64,000 nt of DNA from Amyelois transitella (Eukaryota > Arthropoda > Insecta > Lepidoptera > Pyralidae), in contig NC_083525.1 of the NCBI RefSeq assembly GCF_032362555.1, positions 6,247,501-6,311,500 on the forward strand. Direction: 5' to 3'. Both the position numbers and the translations under genes were made by a program. Positions 1-10,078 of this stretch are shown in pieces (position 1 is the first letter of the stretch; the number at the start of each line of letters is the position of its first letter). A model generated the notes under the pieces. That model was not told the DNA's origin, did not search any database, and worked only from the letters and a program-made list of their open reading frames with translations.

Positions 1-268
1 ATATATGTTATTCAGATAACTATTACTAAGTTGTATTAAATCAGTCAGACAGTTTGTAATGACCAAACACCCCTTAAACACAAGAATTACTCAGCCTCGA
101 GTATGAGCGCGATAGCACAATGCGCATGCGCGTCAGAGTAAAATATCTAATATTTGAAAAGTACTTACTGTTTTCAATTTCATATTTTTGCATATCTATT
201 CAAATACGATGAAATTTATAATTAAAATAATAATTAATCATTTTTAAAATAATATAATATATTGCATA

Positions 269-842
269 CTAGCTGTTGCCCGCGACGTCGTCCGCGTAAA
301 GTTCGAGTTGAATCTTAATCATACAGTCTGATACAGACAGACAGACAAAAAATGTAAAAAAAAATTCTCTATTTGTTTCAGTCAAAATATTAAATGTACA
401 GACAAAATATTTTTACCGTATGATTACATGTAATATTTTGATTTTCAGTTTTTTTTAATAAATACTCAAACAACACAAAAAAATAAACATTTTTAATAAA
501 AATTAATATATACATATCTTGTTATTGTTGGGACTCGAACTCGGACCGCCAACTTCACAGTCTCACGCGCTAACCACTGGACCATTGAAGCCGTTGGGGT
601 GGTATCGAAATTAAAGTAGACTACATACATATGGTCACGTCTATATCCCTTGCGGGGTAGACAGAGCCAACAGTCTTGAAAAGACTAAATGGCCACGTTC
701 AGCTATTTGGCTTAATGATAGAATTGAGATTCAAATAGTGATGTGAGGTTGCTCGCCCATCGCCTAAAAAAGAATCCCAAGTTTGTAAGCCTATTTGTAA
801 GGCCTTAGTCGCCTTTCACTTATATTTATATGTTATAGGTTT
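269..842 (-). mobile_element. Helitron-like copy with embedded SINE
   Basis: On the minus strand this ends in ...GCGGGCAACAGCTAG directly before T, the Helitron 3' signature (CTRR, here CTAG at 269-272). Upstream of that end it matches the Helitron at 1883-6789 in inverted orientation. Both carry the same SINE plus tRNA-like block at the same internal place (about 530-840 here). Homology to the larger copy stops near 842, so this copy is probably 5'-truncated. Confidence 0.65.
530..838 (-). mobile_element. SINE body joined to a tRNA-like segment
   Basis: Read on the minus strand, a SINE body (GGCGACTAAGG to CCCGCAAGGGATATAGACGTG) is followed by a tRNA-like stretch. That stretch has an A-box-like TGGTCCAGTGG and a B-box-like GGTCCGAGTTCGAGTCCC. 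The same composite occurs on the plus strand at 3540-3838 inside the larger Helitron, so it was part of the Helitron before the two copies separated. The tRNA-like part is not a functional tRNA gene. Confidence 0.7.
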
Positions 843-880
843 ACTATTACTATACTATTTTTTAATTGTTTATGATTTTA

Positions 881-1023
881 TTTTTACGGAAAATTCTGCC
901 AGCAACGACAATCTAACTGATGATGAGGACGATGACTTGAGTGGACAGTATAGAGATTTAATAAATGATGAAAATTCAAATGATTATTTTGATGATGAAG
1001 ATGATAAAGAGACAATAAAATAA
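881..1023 (+). pseudogene. Acidic C-terminal remnant, possibly of a transposase
   Basis: A short frame ending in TAA at 1021-1023 encodes a strongly acidic tail with runs such as TDDEDDDLSG and YFDDEDDKETIK. It has no start codon of its own in a convincing context. It lies between the nested Helitron copy and the right inverted repeat of the element at 1-1424. The likeliest reading is the last ~45 codons of that transposon's protein, the rest having been lost. No domain is recognised. Confidence 0.35.
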
Positions 1024-1424
1024 TTATTCAATTGATTAATCATAATTAATTATTTTTTTATTGAAATTATTATAATAGATATATTTTTTTAAATAAAATA
1101 AAAATCATTCTTTTTGAAAGGCTATTGCTACAAAAAAATTCATTTTCCCCTATTTATATGCAATATATTATATTATTTTAAAAATGATTAATTATTATTT
1201 TAATTATAAATTTCATCGTATTTGAATAGATATGCAAAAATATTAAATTGAAAACTGTAAGTACTTTTCAAATATTAGATATTTTACTCTGACGCGCATG
1301 CGCATTGTGCTATCGCGCTCATACTCGAGGCCGAGTAATTCTTGTATTTAAGGGGTGTTTGGTCATTACAAACTGTCTGACTGATTTAATACAACTTTGT
1401 AATAGTTATCTGAATAACATATAT

Positions 1425-1882
1425 AAAAGTCAGACATTTAAAAATAAATTAAGTTAATTTTTTTTTATAAAGCTTTAAAGCGTCTGACAAAAGTTTTGGC
1501 GCATGGAAAGCGTCTGACTTCTCTGATATGACTTCAGAGTAATATTCTATAAAATATATATAAAAATCAGTCATAAAAATTTAAGTTAAGTAACTGTGAT
1601 TTTTAGTTACCTTTCTCGCCTGGTACCTGCGCAGGTGTCACCGGGCAAGTCTCACAAACATGCAGGTATTAAAAGTACATGAAAGACTACTGAGAATCGA
1701 AAGATCCATTCTTTAGAAAATAAGTTGTGTCTTACGGCTCTGGGATCTTGCTCTAGCGGGGAGTCACTGTCAAAATATCACATTGCTGATTGCATGCATC
1801 AAGTCCGTACGTGTATTGAAACGAGTGTTTTTGTAAGAAATCAAATCATTATTTTTACCAGTAGGTAAATCACAAACTTTTA
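1425..1882. mobile_element. Left part of a (CCGAAG)-repeat transposon split by a Helitron
   Basis: From about 1740 to 1882 this matches, in inverted orientation, bases 6078-6390 inside the element at 3864-6559. Its continuation is found at 6790-7053, beyond the Helitron. Joining 1882 to 6790 restores the sequence seen in the related element, so the Helitron split it. Between 1425 and 1740 it has unique sequence, including short repeats of GCGTCTGAC, and no coding potential was recognised. Confidence 0.6.
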
Positions 1883-1897
1883 TCTATACATATAATA

Positions 1898-3172
1898 CAT
1901 ACATACATACATAAACTCACGCCTCTTTCCCGGAGGGGTAGGCAGAGACTACCTCTTTCCACTTGCCACGATCCCTGCATACTTCCTTTGCTTCATCCAC
2001 ATTCATAACTCTCCTCATGCAAGCTCGGCGGTTTCGGGCACTTTTGACCTGACCCTTCACCAGGACATCCTTAATTTGATCAAGATATGTTCGTCTAGGT
2101 CTTCCCAGCCCGACCTTTCCCTCCACACTCTCCTTGTATATCTGCTTAGTCAACCTGTTTTCATTCATCCTCTCCACATGACCGAACCATCTCAACATAC
2201 CCTTTTCTATTCCTGTAACTACATCTTCTTTCACATCACAACACTCCCTTATCACGCTGTTCCTTATCCGGTCACTCAATTTCACACCCAACATACTCCT
2301 TAACGCTCTCATTTCCACTGCATTTATTCTGCTTTCGTGCTTCTTTTGCCATACCCAACTTTCACTCCCATACATTAATGTCGGGACCAACACGCCCCTG
2401 TGCACAGCCAGTCGGGCCTTTTTGGATAGTTTCTGACTGCTCATAAAGGCATGCAAAGCTCCATTCACCATGTTCCCCGCGTTCACTCTCCTTTCAATAT
2501 CACTATCACACTTGCCATCTGATGTAAACTTTGATCCTAGATATACAAACTCTTTCACTTGCTCAACTTTTTCTCCTCCAATCAAAATATTACATGCTGT
2601 CATTTCTTTCTCCATTTCAAAAACCAGTGTTTTAGTTTTACTTACGTTCACTTTCATTCCTTTCTCTTTTAAAGCTTCATGCATACAGTTTACCATCTCC
2701 TGTAACTCCTCCGCTGATGACGCCAGTATAACCTGATCGTCGGCATAGAGCAGACATTTGACGAGTAATTCATTCATCCTTAATCCACTTTCAGACTCTT
2801 TCAAATCTGTCAAACAACTATCCATAAATAGGTTGAACAGCCACGGTGACGCAACACATCCCTGCCTAACACCTTTCTCAATCTTAAACCACTCAGTGTG
2901 CGCTCCGTTTATCCTGACACAAGCACTCGAATCCTCATATAAGGAATTCAGTGCTCGTATCAAGAGACTGCTCACCCCATGCATAGAAAGTGCTGACCAC
3001 AATTCATTCCTCTCAACTCTGTCATAGGCCTTTTCCAAATCCACGAAAGTGCAATAGACTTTTTGACTCTTGGCCAAAAACTTTTCGGCTATGCACCGCA
3101 AAGAAAAGACCTGATCAGCACATCCCATTCCCTTTCGAAATCCCGCTTGAGCATCCCATATTTTGTCATCAG
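1898..3172 (-). mobile_element. 5'-truncated LINE, copy 1 (reverse transcriptase ORF open)
   Basis: Flanked by an 11-bp target duplication TACATATAATA (1887-1897 and 3173-3183). On the minus strand an uninterrupted frame runs from the truncation point to TGA at 1917. It contains reverse transcriptase blocks: FVDLEKAYDRV, GVRQGCVASPWLF, the catalytic LLYADD and, near the end, LRWFGHVERM. The 5' part (endonuclease and N-terminal RT) is absent. The 3' end is a short UTR with TATG repeats. The style resembles RTE/CR1-like APE-type LINEs of insects; the clade is not certain. Confidence 0.9.
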
Positions 3173-3539
3173 TACATATAATAAAACAGTAAAAATATTT
3201 TGTCTGTAGGTACATTTAGTATTTTCGACTGAAATGGATAGAGGGACACTTAGAATGAATAATAGAAAGCAAAAATATTTTTTTTTTAATTTCTTGTCTG
3301 TCTGTCTGTATGTATGATCACGATTATCTCCGAAAGTACTAAACCGATTTACTTCAAACTTTCACCAATTGCTTTGTTTTAACTCAGAATAACATTTAAA
3401 GTTTGTTTCATCAAAATCGGTTCACAAAAAAAAAGTTATCGACATTTGAATGAACTCAAGGCATCAGTATGCCTGCAAATAAGTTGCGAAATTAAAAATT
3501 CAAAGTCATTTATCATTATACGACGGCATTATACCTATA

Positions 3540-3838
3540 ACATATATATATAAGTGAAAGGCGACTAAGGGATGGGCTTACAAACTTGGGATTCTTTTTT
3601 AGGCGATGGGCGAGCAACCTATCACTTTTTGAATCTCAATTCTATCATTAAGTCAAATAGCTGAACGTGGCCATTCAGACTTTTCAAGTCTGTTGGCTCT
3701 GTCTACCCCGCAAGGGATAAAGACGTGACCATATGTATGTAGTCTACTTTAATTTCTACACCAACGCAACGGCTTCGATGGTCCAGTGGTTAGCCCGTGA
3801 GACTGTGAAGTTGGCGGTCCAAGTTCGAATCCCAACAA
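3540..3838 (+). mobile_element. SINE body joined to a tRNA-like segment
   Basis: Same composite as at 530-838 but on the plus strand. The body runs from GGCGACTAAGGG through AGCTGAACGTGGCCATTC to CCCGCAAGGGATAAAGACGTG, then TATG repeats. A tRNA-like block follows with ATGGTCCAGTGGTTAG and GGTCCAAGTTCGAATCCC. It sits inside the Helitron at 1883-6789. Confidence 0.75.
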
Positions 3839-4132
3839 TTACAAGATATTTTTTATTATTAATAGTGTCCGACCGAAGGTCTATTTTTGGCCGAAGCCGA
3901 AGCCGAAGCCGATTAATCGGCTCTCGCCACAACCTTCGGCCGAAGCCGAAGCCGAAGCCGAAGGTTTATATTCTCTCAGCACTCAGTAATTAATTTTGTT
4001 CAATATTGTCTACAAGCTACAATTAATATTAAAATTATTTCAAAACCTCAATATTGAAGGTTTATATATTGACTGTCTCATATAAAAGTTGATATATCAT
4101 AGAGATGGTTGGTTTAGAGATAAATAAAAGTT

Positions 4133-6076
4133 AACCAGAGAGCTGACTAGGATCAGATGCCAGGATGGTAGCGTTGTGAAAGGAGAAGAATGTGTGCTAA
4201 AGATATGGAAGGACTATTTTGAGAGTTTATTTAAAAAAAATAAGAAAGAGTTCTGCTATAGCGAAGAAAAAGAGAATGAGATGGAAGGCGAAATTGAAAT
4301 GTTCTAAATTGTGGAAGCACTTAAGAGTATGAAAGCGGGTAAGGCTGCTGGGTATGATAGAGTGTCGGTCGAGATACTAAAAGCAGGAAAAGGCGTCGTA
4401 GCTAGACAGTTGTACTGCCTTTTCAATTTGTGTTGGAGAAGCGGCCGAGTACCAAAAGATTGGTGTAAGGCGGTTATCGTGCCACTTTATAAAGGAAAAG
4501 GGTCACAACTGGACTGCAAAAATTATCGTGGTATAAGCCTGCTTAGCGTTGTCGGCAAATTGTATGCTAAGGTATTGATTCAAAAAAGAATAGGACCACT
4601 CCATCTCTTTCCCATGGATGTCGTAAAAGGCGACTAAGGGATAGGCTTACAAACTTGGGATTCTTTTTTAGGCGATGGGCTAGCAACCTGTCACTAGTTG
4701 AATCTCAATTCTATCGTTAAGCCAAATAGCTGAACGTGGCCATTCAGTCTTTTCAAGACTGTTGGCTCTGTCTACCCCGCAAGGGATATAGACGTGACGG
4801 TATGTATGTATGTATGTAGGTATTGATTAATAGAGTCAGGAATGAAACTGATGACAAAATATGGGATGCTCAAGCGGGATTTCGAAAGGGAATGGGATGT
4901 ACTGATCAGGTCTTTTCTTTGCGGTGCATAGCCGAAAAGTTTTTGGCCAAGAGTCAAAAAGTCTACTGCACGTTCGTGGATTTGGAAAAGGCCTATGACA
5001 GAGTTGAGAGGATTGAATTGTGGTCAGCACTTTCTATGCATGGGGTGAGCAGTCTCTTAATACGAGCACTGAAATCCTTATATGAGGATTAGAGTGCTTG
5101 TGTCAGGATAAACGGAGCGCACACTGAGTGGTTTAAGATTGAGAAAGGCGTTAGGCAAGGATGTGTTGCGTCACCGTGGCTGTTCAACCTATTTATGGAT
5201 ATTTGTTTGACAGATTTGAAAGAGTCTGAAAGTGGATTAAGGATGAATGAGTTACTCGTCAAATGTTTGCTCAGCGGAGGAGTTACAGGAGATGGTAAAC
5301 TGTATGCATGAAGCTTTAAAAGAGAAAGGAATGAAAGTGAACGTAAGTAAAACTAAAACACTGGTTTTTGAAATGGAGAAAGAAATGACAGCATGTAATA
5401 TTTTGATTGGAGGAGAAAAAGTTGAGCAAGTGAAAGAGTTTGTTTATCTAGGATCAAAGTTTACATCAGATGGCAAGTGTGATAGTGATATTGAAAGGAG
5501 AGTGAACGCGGGGAACATGGTGAATGGAGCTTTGCATGCCTTTATGCGCAGTCAGAAACTATCCAAAAAGGCTCGACTGGCTGTGCACAGGGGCGTGTTG
5601 GTCCTGTATGGGAGTGAAAGTTGGGTATGGCAAAAGAAGCATGAACAGAATAAGTGCAGTGGAAATGAGAGCGTTAAGGAGTATGATGGGTGTGAAATTC
5701 AGTGACAGGATAAGGAACAGCGTGATAAGGGAATGTTGTGATGTGAAAGAAGATGTAGTTACAGGAATAGAAAAGGGTATGTTAAGATGGTTCGGTCATG
5801 TGGAGAGGATGAATGAAAGCAGGTTGACTAAGCCGATATACAAGGAGAGTGTGGAGGGAAAGGTCGGAGTGGGAAGACCTAGACGAACGTATCTTGATCA
5901 AATTAAGGACGTCCTGGTTAAGGGTCAGGTCAAAAGTACCCGAAACCGCCGAGCTTGTATCAAGAGAGTTATGAATGTGGATGAAGCGAAGGAAGTATGC
6001 AGAGATCGTGGCAAGTGGAAAGAGGTAGTCTCTGCCTACCCCTCCGGGAAAGAGGCGTGATTTTGTGTATGTATGT
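4133..6076 (+). mobile_element. 5'-truncated LINE, copy 2 (degenerate)
   Basis: Flanked by the 9-bp duplication ATAAAAGTT (4124-4132 and 6077-6085). It is the same LINE family as 1898-3172 and 47064-48877. Compared with the third copy it has an early stop (TTCTAA near 4303), a SINE insertion at 4581-4817, and a stop near 5090. A deletion near 5270 removes the catalytic YADD motif, and another near 5610 removes about nine bases. The C-terminal part (5524-6060) is still open. It cannot encode an active enzyme. Confidence 0.9.
4581..4817 (+). mobile_element. SINE inserted in LINE copy 2
   Basis: A 237-bp SINE flanked by the exact 11-bp duplication AGGTATTGATT (4570-4580 and 4818-4828). The uninterrupted site is seen in LINE copy 3 at about 47572-47582. 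It starts in AAGAATAGGACCACTCC, carries the internal GGCGACTAAGGG and AGCTGAACGTGGCC, and ends CCCGCAAGGGATATAGACGTGAC followed by TATG repeats. This is a precise definition of the SINE's ends in this genome. Confidence 0.93.
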
Positions 6077-6399
6077 ATAAAAGTTTGATTTTGTGATTTA
6101 CCTACTGGTAAAAAATAATGATTTGATTTCTTAATTATGTAATTGAATTACAGTAATTCACAAATTACAATTAGACCAATCAGTCTTTGTTTTACTCGAC
6201 TAGACCAAAACTAGACTAATAAATAAAATAAACAAACACTAACTTCTTACTAAATAATTAATTGTTGGAGTGTTTTGTTTGAATGTGATAAACACAAATT
6301 CAAAACAAAACACTCGTTTAAATACACGTACGGACTTGTTTTGATGCATGCAATCAGCAATGTGATATTTTGACAGTGACTCCCCGCCGCCTCATGACT

Positions 6400-6559
6400 T
6401 TCGTAACAGTTCGTTCAATCTCGACGGTCGCTCGGACCTTCGGCGAAACCTTCGGCTTCGGTCGGGTTTTGGGCCGAAGCCGAATGCTTCGCCGAAGGTG
6501 GATTTTTTGGCCGAAGGTGGCCGAAGCCGAAGCCGAAGCCGAAGCTTCGGTCGGACACT
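6400..6559 (+). repeat. CTTCGG/CCGAAG-rich subterminal repeat
   Basis: A dense run of CCGAAG and its complement in both orientations, capable of extensive self-pairing. It forms the right end of the transposon at 3864-6559. Related runs are at 3880-3965 and 6950-7045. A few units also occur at 46010-46032, directly against a truncated LINE. Confidence 0.8.
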
Positions 6560-6789
6560 AATTATTAAAAATATATTTTTTTTGTATTGTTTGAGTATTT
6601 TATGTAAAAAAACTGAAAATCAAAATACTACATACAATAAAACGGTAAAAATATTTTTTCTGTACATTTAATATTTTGACTGAAACGGATAGAGAATTTT
6701 TTTTTTACATTTTTTGTCTGTCTGTATCTGACTGTATGATTAAAATTCAACTCGAAATTTACGCGGACGAAGTCGCGGGCAACAGCTAG

Positions 6790-7053
6790 TTTATCTCTAA
6801 ACCAACCACCTCTATGATATATCATCAACTTCTATATGAGACAGTCAATATATAAACCTTCAATATTGAGGTTTTGAAATGATTTTAATATTAATTGTAG
6901 CTTGTAGACAATATTGAACAAAATTAAGTACTGAGTGCTGAGAGAATATAAACCTTCGGCTTCGGCTTCGGCTTCGGCCGAAGGTTGTGGCGATAGCCGA
7001 TTAATCGGCTTCGGCTTCGGCTTCGGCCAAAAATAGACCTTCGGTCGGACACT
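6790..7053 (-). mobile_element. Right part of the split (CCGAAG)-repeat transposon
   Basis: An inverted copy of 3864-4126: it carries the same CCGAAG runs and the same AT-rich stretch after them, and ends in CGGACACT at 7053. Its continuation is at 1740-1882 on the other side of the Helitron. Together with 3864-4126 it forms a ~260-bp inverted pair about 2.7 kb apart, able to fold as a large stem. Confidence 0.75.
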
Positions 7054-7254
7054 ATTAAAATGTTAGAATTTTATAGTATGATTGACTATCGTTAGAGGGA
7101 TTATCGTCACGCCATGAAGTCTTAAATATAAATAAATAACTTGTTAGTAAGCCCTGTTTATAACCAGAATTACATGGAATGGAAGCAAAATCTACCTACA
7201 ATATAGTTAACTAAAAACATGTATTCTCAAAAATGTCTTATATAAATTCTAATG

Positions 7255-7376
7255 AAGTAGGTATTCGAATCGCAATTCCATCGTTAAGCCATTCGGCTGA
7301 ACGCGGACTTTCGGTCTTTTCAAGACTGATGGCTCTGTCAACCCTACAAGCGATATCGCCGTGACTATATGTATGT
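7255..7376 (+). mobile_element. SINE 3' fragment
   Basis: 3' half of the family at 4581-4817: the CAATTCCATCGTTAAGCC block, a diverged CTGTCAACCCTACAAGCG in place of CTGTCTACCCCGCAAGGG, then GTGACTATATGTATGTAT. It lies just past the third exon of Pgam5. Confidence 0.75.
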
Positions 7377-7489
7377 ATCAATAGAAGTAGGTATTTCTAC
7401 AGCTTTAATTTAATATAAAATTTGTTACACACTATCAAACAAAATGATTACAATAATAAAGGGTTTGTATAAATTTTCCAAATACTTAC

Positions 7490-10078
7490 TTTCGCCTCCG
7501 GCCGCCAATGCCCCACGGGGGGTTCAGGGGGGACCGGAGCCCCCTCCTCTATCAACTGGCAGTCTTTGACCTCTATGTTCTTGTCTAAGTGTTTGGCGAT
7601 GATGGCAGCGGTCTCCTGCGCCCTCGTCATCGTGGACCGCACCAGTAAGTCCCATTTGATGTCTAGGCACGCTAACCTCTGGCCTGTAAGGTCTGCTTGC
7701 TTTCTACCTGAAATGATTAGGTTTTATTTATAGTGGCAATACTATTGGAATTTTTTGTAAGTAATTTTCTAAACTGATTGACACGAAAAAACTATACATT
7801 TCTCTTGTAAATTACATTAAGCTGTTTAATCATTTTATATCTGATTCCAAATGGATGTAAGTAATCCCAGTGGCTAGGTTCAGATAAATTTACCTAAAAG
7901 TATCTATTCAGTTCTTGAGTTTTTCAAAATTAACTTACCAATAATACATTCAACATTAAATTCATTCAAAGACTGACACACCTGTTTAAATAAAAAATTC
8001 AAACAGATATTTAAATAATTACTTTTTTGTTTGCAGTTTGACTACAATGTCTGACAAATATTAATAGGGATTTAATTATATTAAATAACAAAAACAACAT
8101 ACTTATTATTTTCTTTTGATATATTTACTTATATTAATCTTAATTTTATCCTATAGCTTCTCTAGAAATCTTAGATATAGACTTAAACTAATCATGATGG
8201 ACAAAAACAAAGTTTTGCTTAGGTGACCGAGACTTTGACCAAAAATATATCGGGTCTTTATCCTATAAAGGGTAGACAGAACAAACTAAGATATAGATAG
8301 TTCATAAGCCTTTCTCTTGATTGATATCTATTACACACTACTCTGGAAGCATCTGGCATACACTATGTTTTTCGTTTGCTTACAGACCAGCAAGTGAGCT
8401 ACTATGAAGAATTCTGTAGGAGTTTGTACATACACTTAAATTATCACATATATATTCCTTGCAGGGTTGACAAAGACTAAAAGGTCACATTGAAATGGAA
8501 CTGAACACATGGAATTAGTGACAGGATGCTAGCCTATTGCCTACAAGAAGAATCCCAAGTTTAAAAGCCTATCCCTTAGTCGCCTTTCAGACATCCATGG
8601 GAAAGTTATGAAGTTGTCCTATTCTGTGTGGTGTGAGGTGTGTGTGATGTGGTCCTTTTCTTTATTGCCAGGAACCACACGGCACTCCTTGGAATGCATA
8701 AAATTGTATTCTTACCTAATTCAGTGAGTATTCTTTCTTTATCTGTAGCACCTTCTAAGTTATACTGTCCGTGTCTAATTAGAAAAATATGTCGCACAGC
8801 TTTACTCTTCGACTTTTCCAACTGTTCGTTGTAACGGTTCTCATCATCTGGCTTGTTTGCTCTCTCTGGCCTTACAATTGATTCTGGCTCACGACTAAAA
8901 AGATAAAATCATAGTTTATCATGTGATGATATTGTTGACTACGTACTTATTAACCCCTGCCTTAAGGAAGAAACTGGTAATGTAATGTGTTAAAATATTA
9001 CACAAATCTATTATTAGGGTGGATAAATAATATAGATAGATAGATAAAACTCTTTATTGCACCATAAGAGTAAAACATACAAAACAACACAAAGCAGATA
9101 TAACAGTTTACTGGCTTCCACATGTAGTTTTGCTTGCATACCAAGATTTTTTTATGACATGCATAGATACATATAGTCACATCTATATCCCTTGCAGGGT
9201 AGACAGAGTCAACAGTCTTGAAAAGATTACGAGGCCAGTTCAGCTGTATGGCTTTATGATGGAATTGGGATTCAAATAGTGACAGGTAGCAAGCCCATTG
9301 CTTACTAGTGGAATCCCAAGTTTATGAGCCTATCCCTTAGTCGCCTTTGACGACATCCATGAAAAAAAAAAAGGTTTGGTTCATTTCTAAAGTTTTGGAA
9401 ATAACAAAGCACATTTTAAATAATGAATCTCCAAGACTCCAAGAAATATTAGTAGTAAATATGTTACCCTACACAGTCATTTAGTTTTCCTGTGTGTGAA
9501 ATTTCTAGTTCATAGTAAGGCATTCTTGATAGATCTCATTTTAGAATTTGTAACATAATGTGATATTGATTTATGCTAAGAAATATAACACTGAGATAGT
9601 ATGACCTACATGATATTTGACCAGAATCACAGACATACTTGATGTAATTGTTGACTTATTACAAGTAGGTCATAACCATCCTGTTTATGAATGGCATTCA
9701 TTTATTGTCATAGGTACTTTTAAATAAATACTCTCAAATAGTCATCATCATTAGGCAATTAACTAGTTTTACCTATAATTCCCAGAAATTCATACCTAGT
9801 AAGGAAGGCATATTTAATGAGAAATATAATTATGAATAATATTGAGAGATATAAATACTTATCACAAAATACACATGGTGTCCTAATTAAGGATATTGCA
9901 CTTACTGGTCCCAATTCTTCACCCATTTTACGCTGGGAGTGTAATTGGTAGTCCATGAATTAAATACTTCGAATTTCCCCTTTTTCTTGTCACTATTTAC
10001 ATGGTAATATGCTAAACCACCGCCAACAGCACCCAAACTTAATAATGCTAATTTTTGCAAACGTGAAAATGAAGTCAT
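7490..10078 (-). CDS. Pgam5: PGAM5-like mitochondrial serine/threonine phosphatase, 5' part
   Basis: Three exons, 10078-9906, 8894-8716 and 7707-7490, join in phase to give 190 codons. The N-terminus has a short hydrophobic segment rich in glycine (about residues 9-25), as expected for the PGAM5 membrane anchor. Then come the conserved NWDHREP segment (55-61) and the phosphohistidine motif LIRHG with catalytic His99. VRSTMTRAQE and EGAPVPPEPPVGHWRPEA follow. The family dephosphorylates Ser/Thr or His residues at mitochondrial membranes and acts in mitophagy, fission and cell death. The last exon ends at a GTAAGT donor. The C-terminal ~90-100 residues, with the second catalytic histidine, are not in this window, so that intron is at least 7.4 kb. 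The fit to insect Pgam5 is close throughout. Confidence 0.95.
8445..8612 (-). mobile_element. SINE copy, diverged
   Basis: Minus-strand copy in Pgam5 intron 2. CCTTGCAGGGTTGACAAAGAC, CCCTTAGTCGCC and ACATCCATGGGAAAG are recognisable. It is diverged and lacks clear target duplications. Confidence 0.7.
9150..9362 (-). mobile_element. SINE copy
   Basis: Minus-strand copy in Pgam5 intron 1. It begins with TATG-type repeats, then the CTATATCCCTTGCAGGGTAG block, and ends near GACGACATCCATG. Confidence 0.8.

Larger units (their letters stand above)
1..1424. mobile_element. DNA transposon with ~270-bp terminal inverted repeats
   Basis: The first ~268 bases reappear in inverted orientation at about 1156-1424, so the segment is bounded by very long terminal inverted repeats. 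The outer end is ATATATGTTATTCAGATAAC on the left and its complement on the right. Both arms contain a GC-rich island around GCGCATGCGC. The window starts inside or exactly at the left end, so the true terminus and target duplication on that side cannot be judged. The interior holds a Helitron-like copy (269-842) and about 300 bp ending in an acidic reading frame. Superfamily not assigned. Confidence 0.8.
3864..6559 (+). mobile_element. (CCGAAG)-repeat transposon interrupted by LINE copy 2
   Basis: The ends are inverted: AGTGTCCGACCGAAGG at 3864 and its complement ending at 6559. Both subterminal regions carry runs of CCGAAG units. It lies within the Helitron, whose uninterrupted sequence is visible in the inverted copy at about 480-530. 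The left 260 bp are repeated in inverted form at 6790-7053 (a second, split copy). A 3-bp AAT may be the target duplication, but AT-rich flanks make this unsafe. No transposase is encoded. Confidence 0.65.
1883..6789 (+). mobile_element. Helitron, non-autonomous, loaded with later insertions
   Basis: It begins TCTATACATATAATA after A1882 and ends GGGCAACAGCTAG (CTAG at 6786-6789) before T6790. This is the Helitron pattern of 5' TC, 3' CTRR, insertion between A and T and no target duplication. The flanks join to the uninterrupted sequence seen at 4111-4132 plus 6077-6100. Its own sequence is only about 1 kb: 1883-1897, 3184-3863 and 6560-6789. The rest is a LINE copy (1898-3172, with its duplicated site 3173-3183) and a second transposon (3864-6559). 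No RepHel protein is encoded. Confidence 0.75.

Noticed and set aside
2076-3181. Several plus-strand reading frames of 60-90 codons
   Set aside because: They are antisense shadows of the LINE reverse transcriptase frame on the minus strand.
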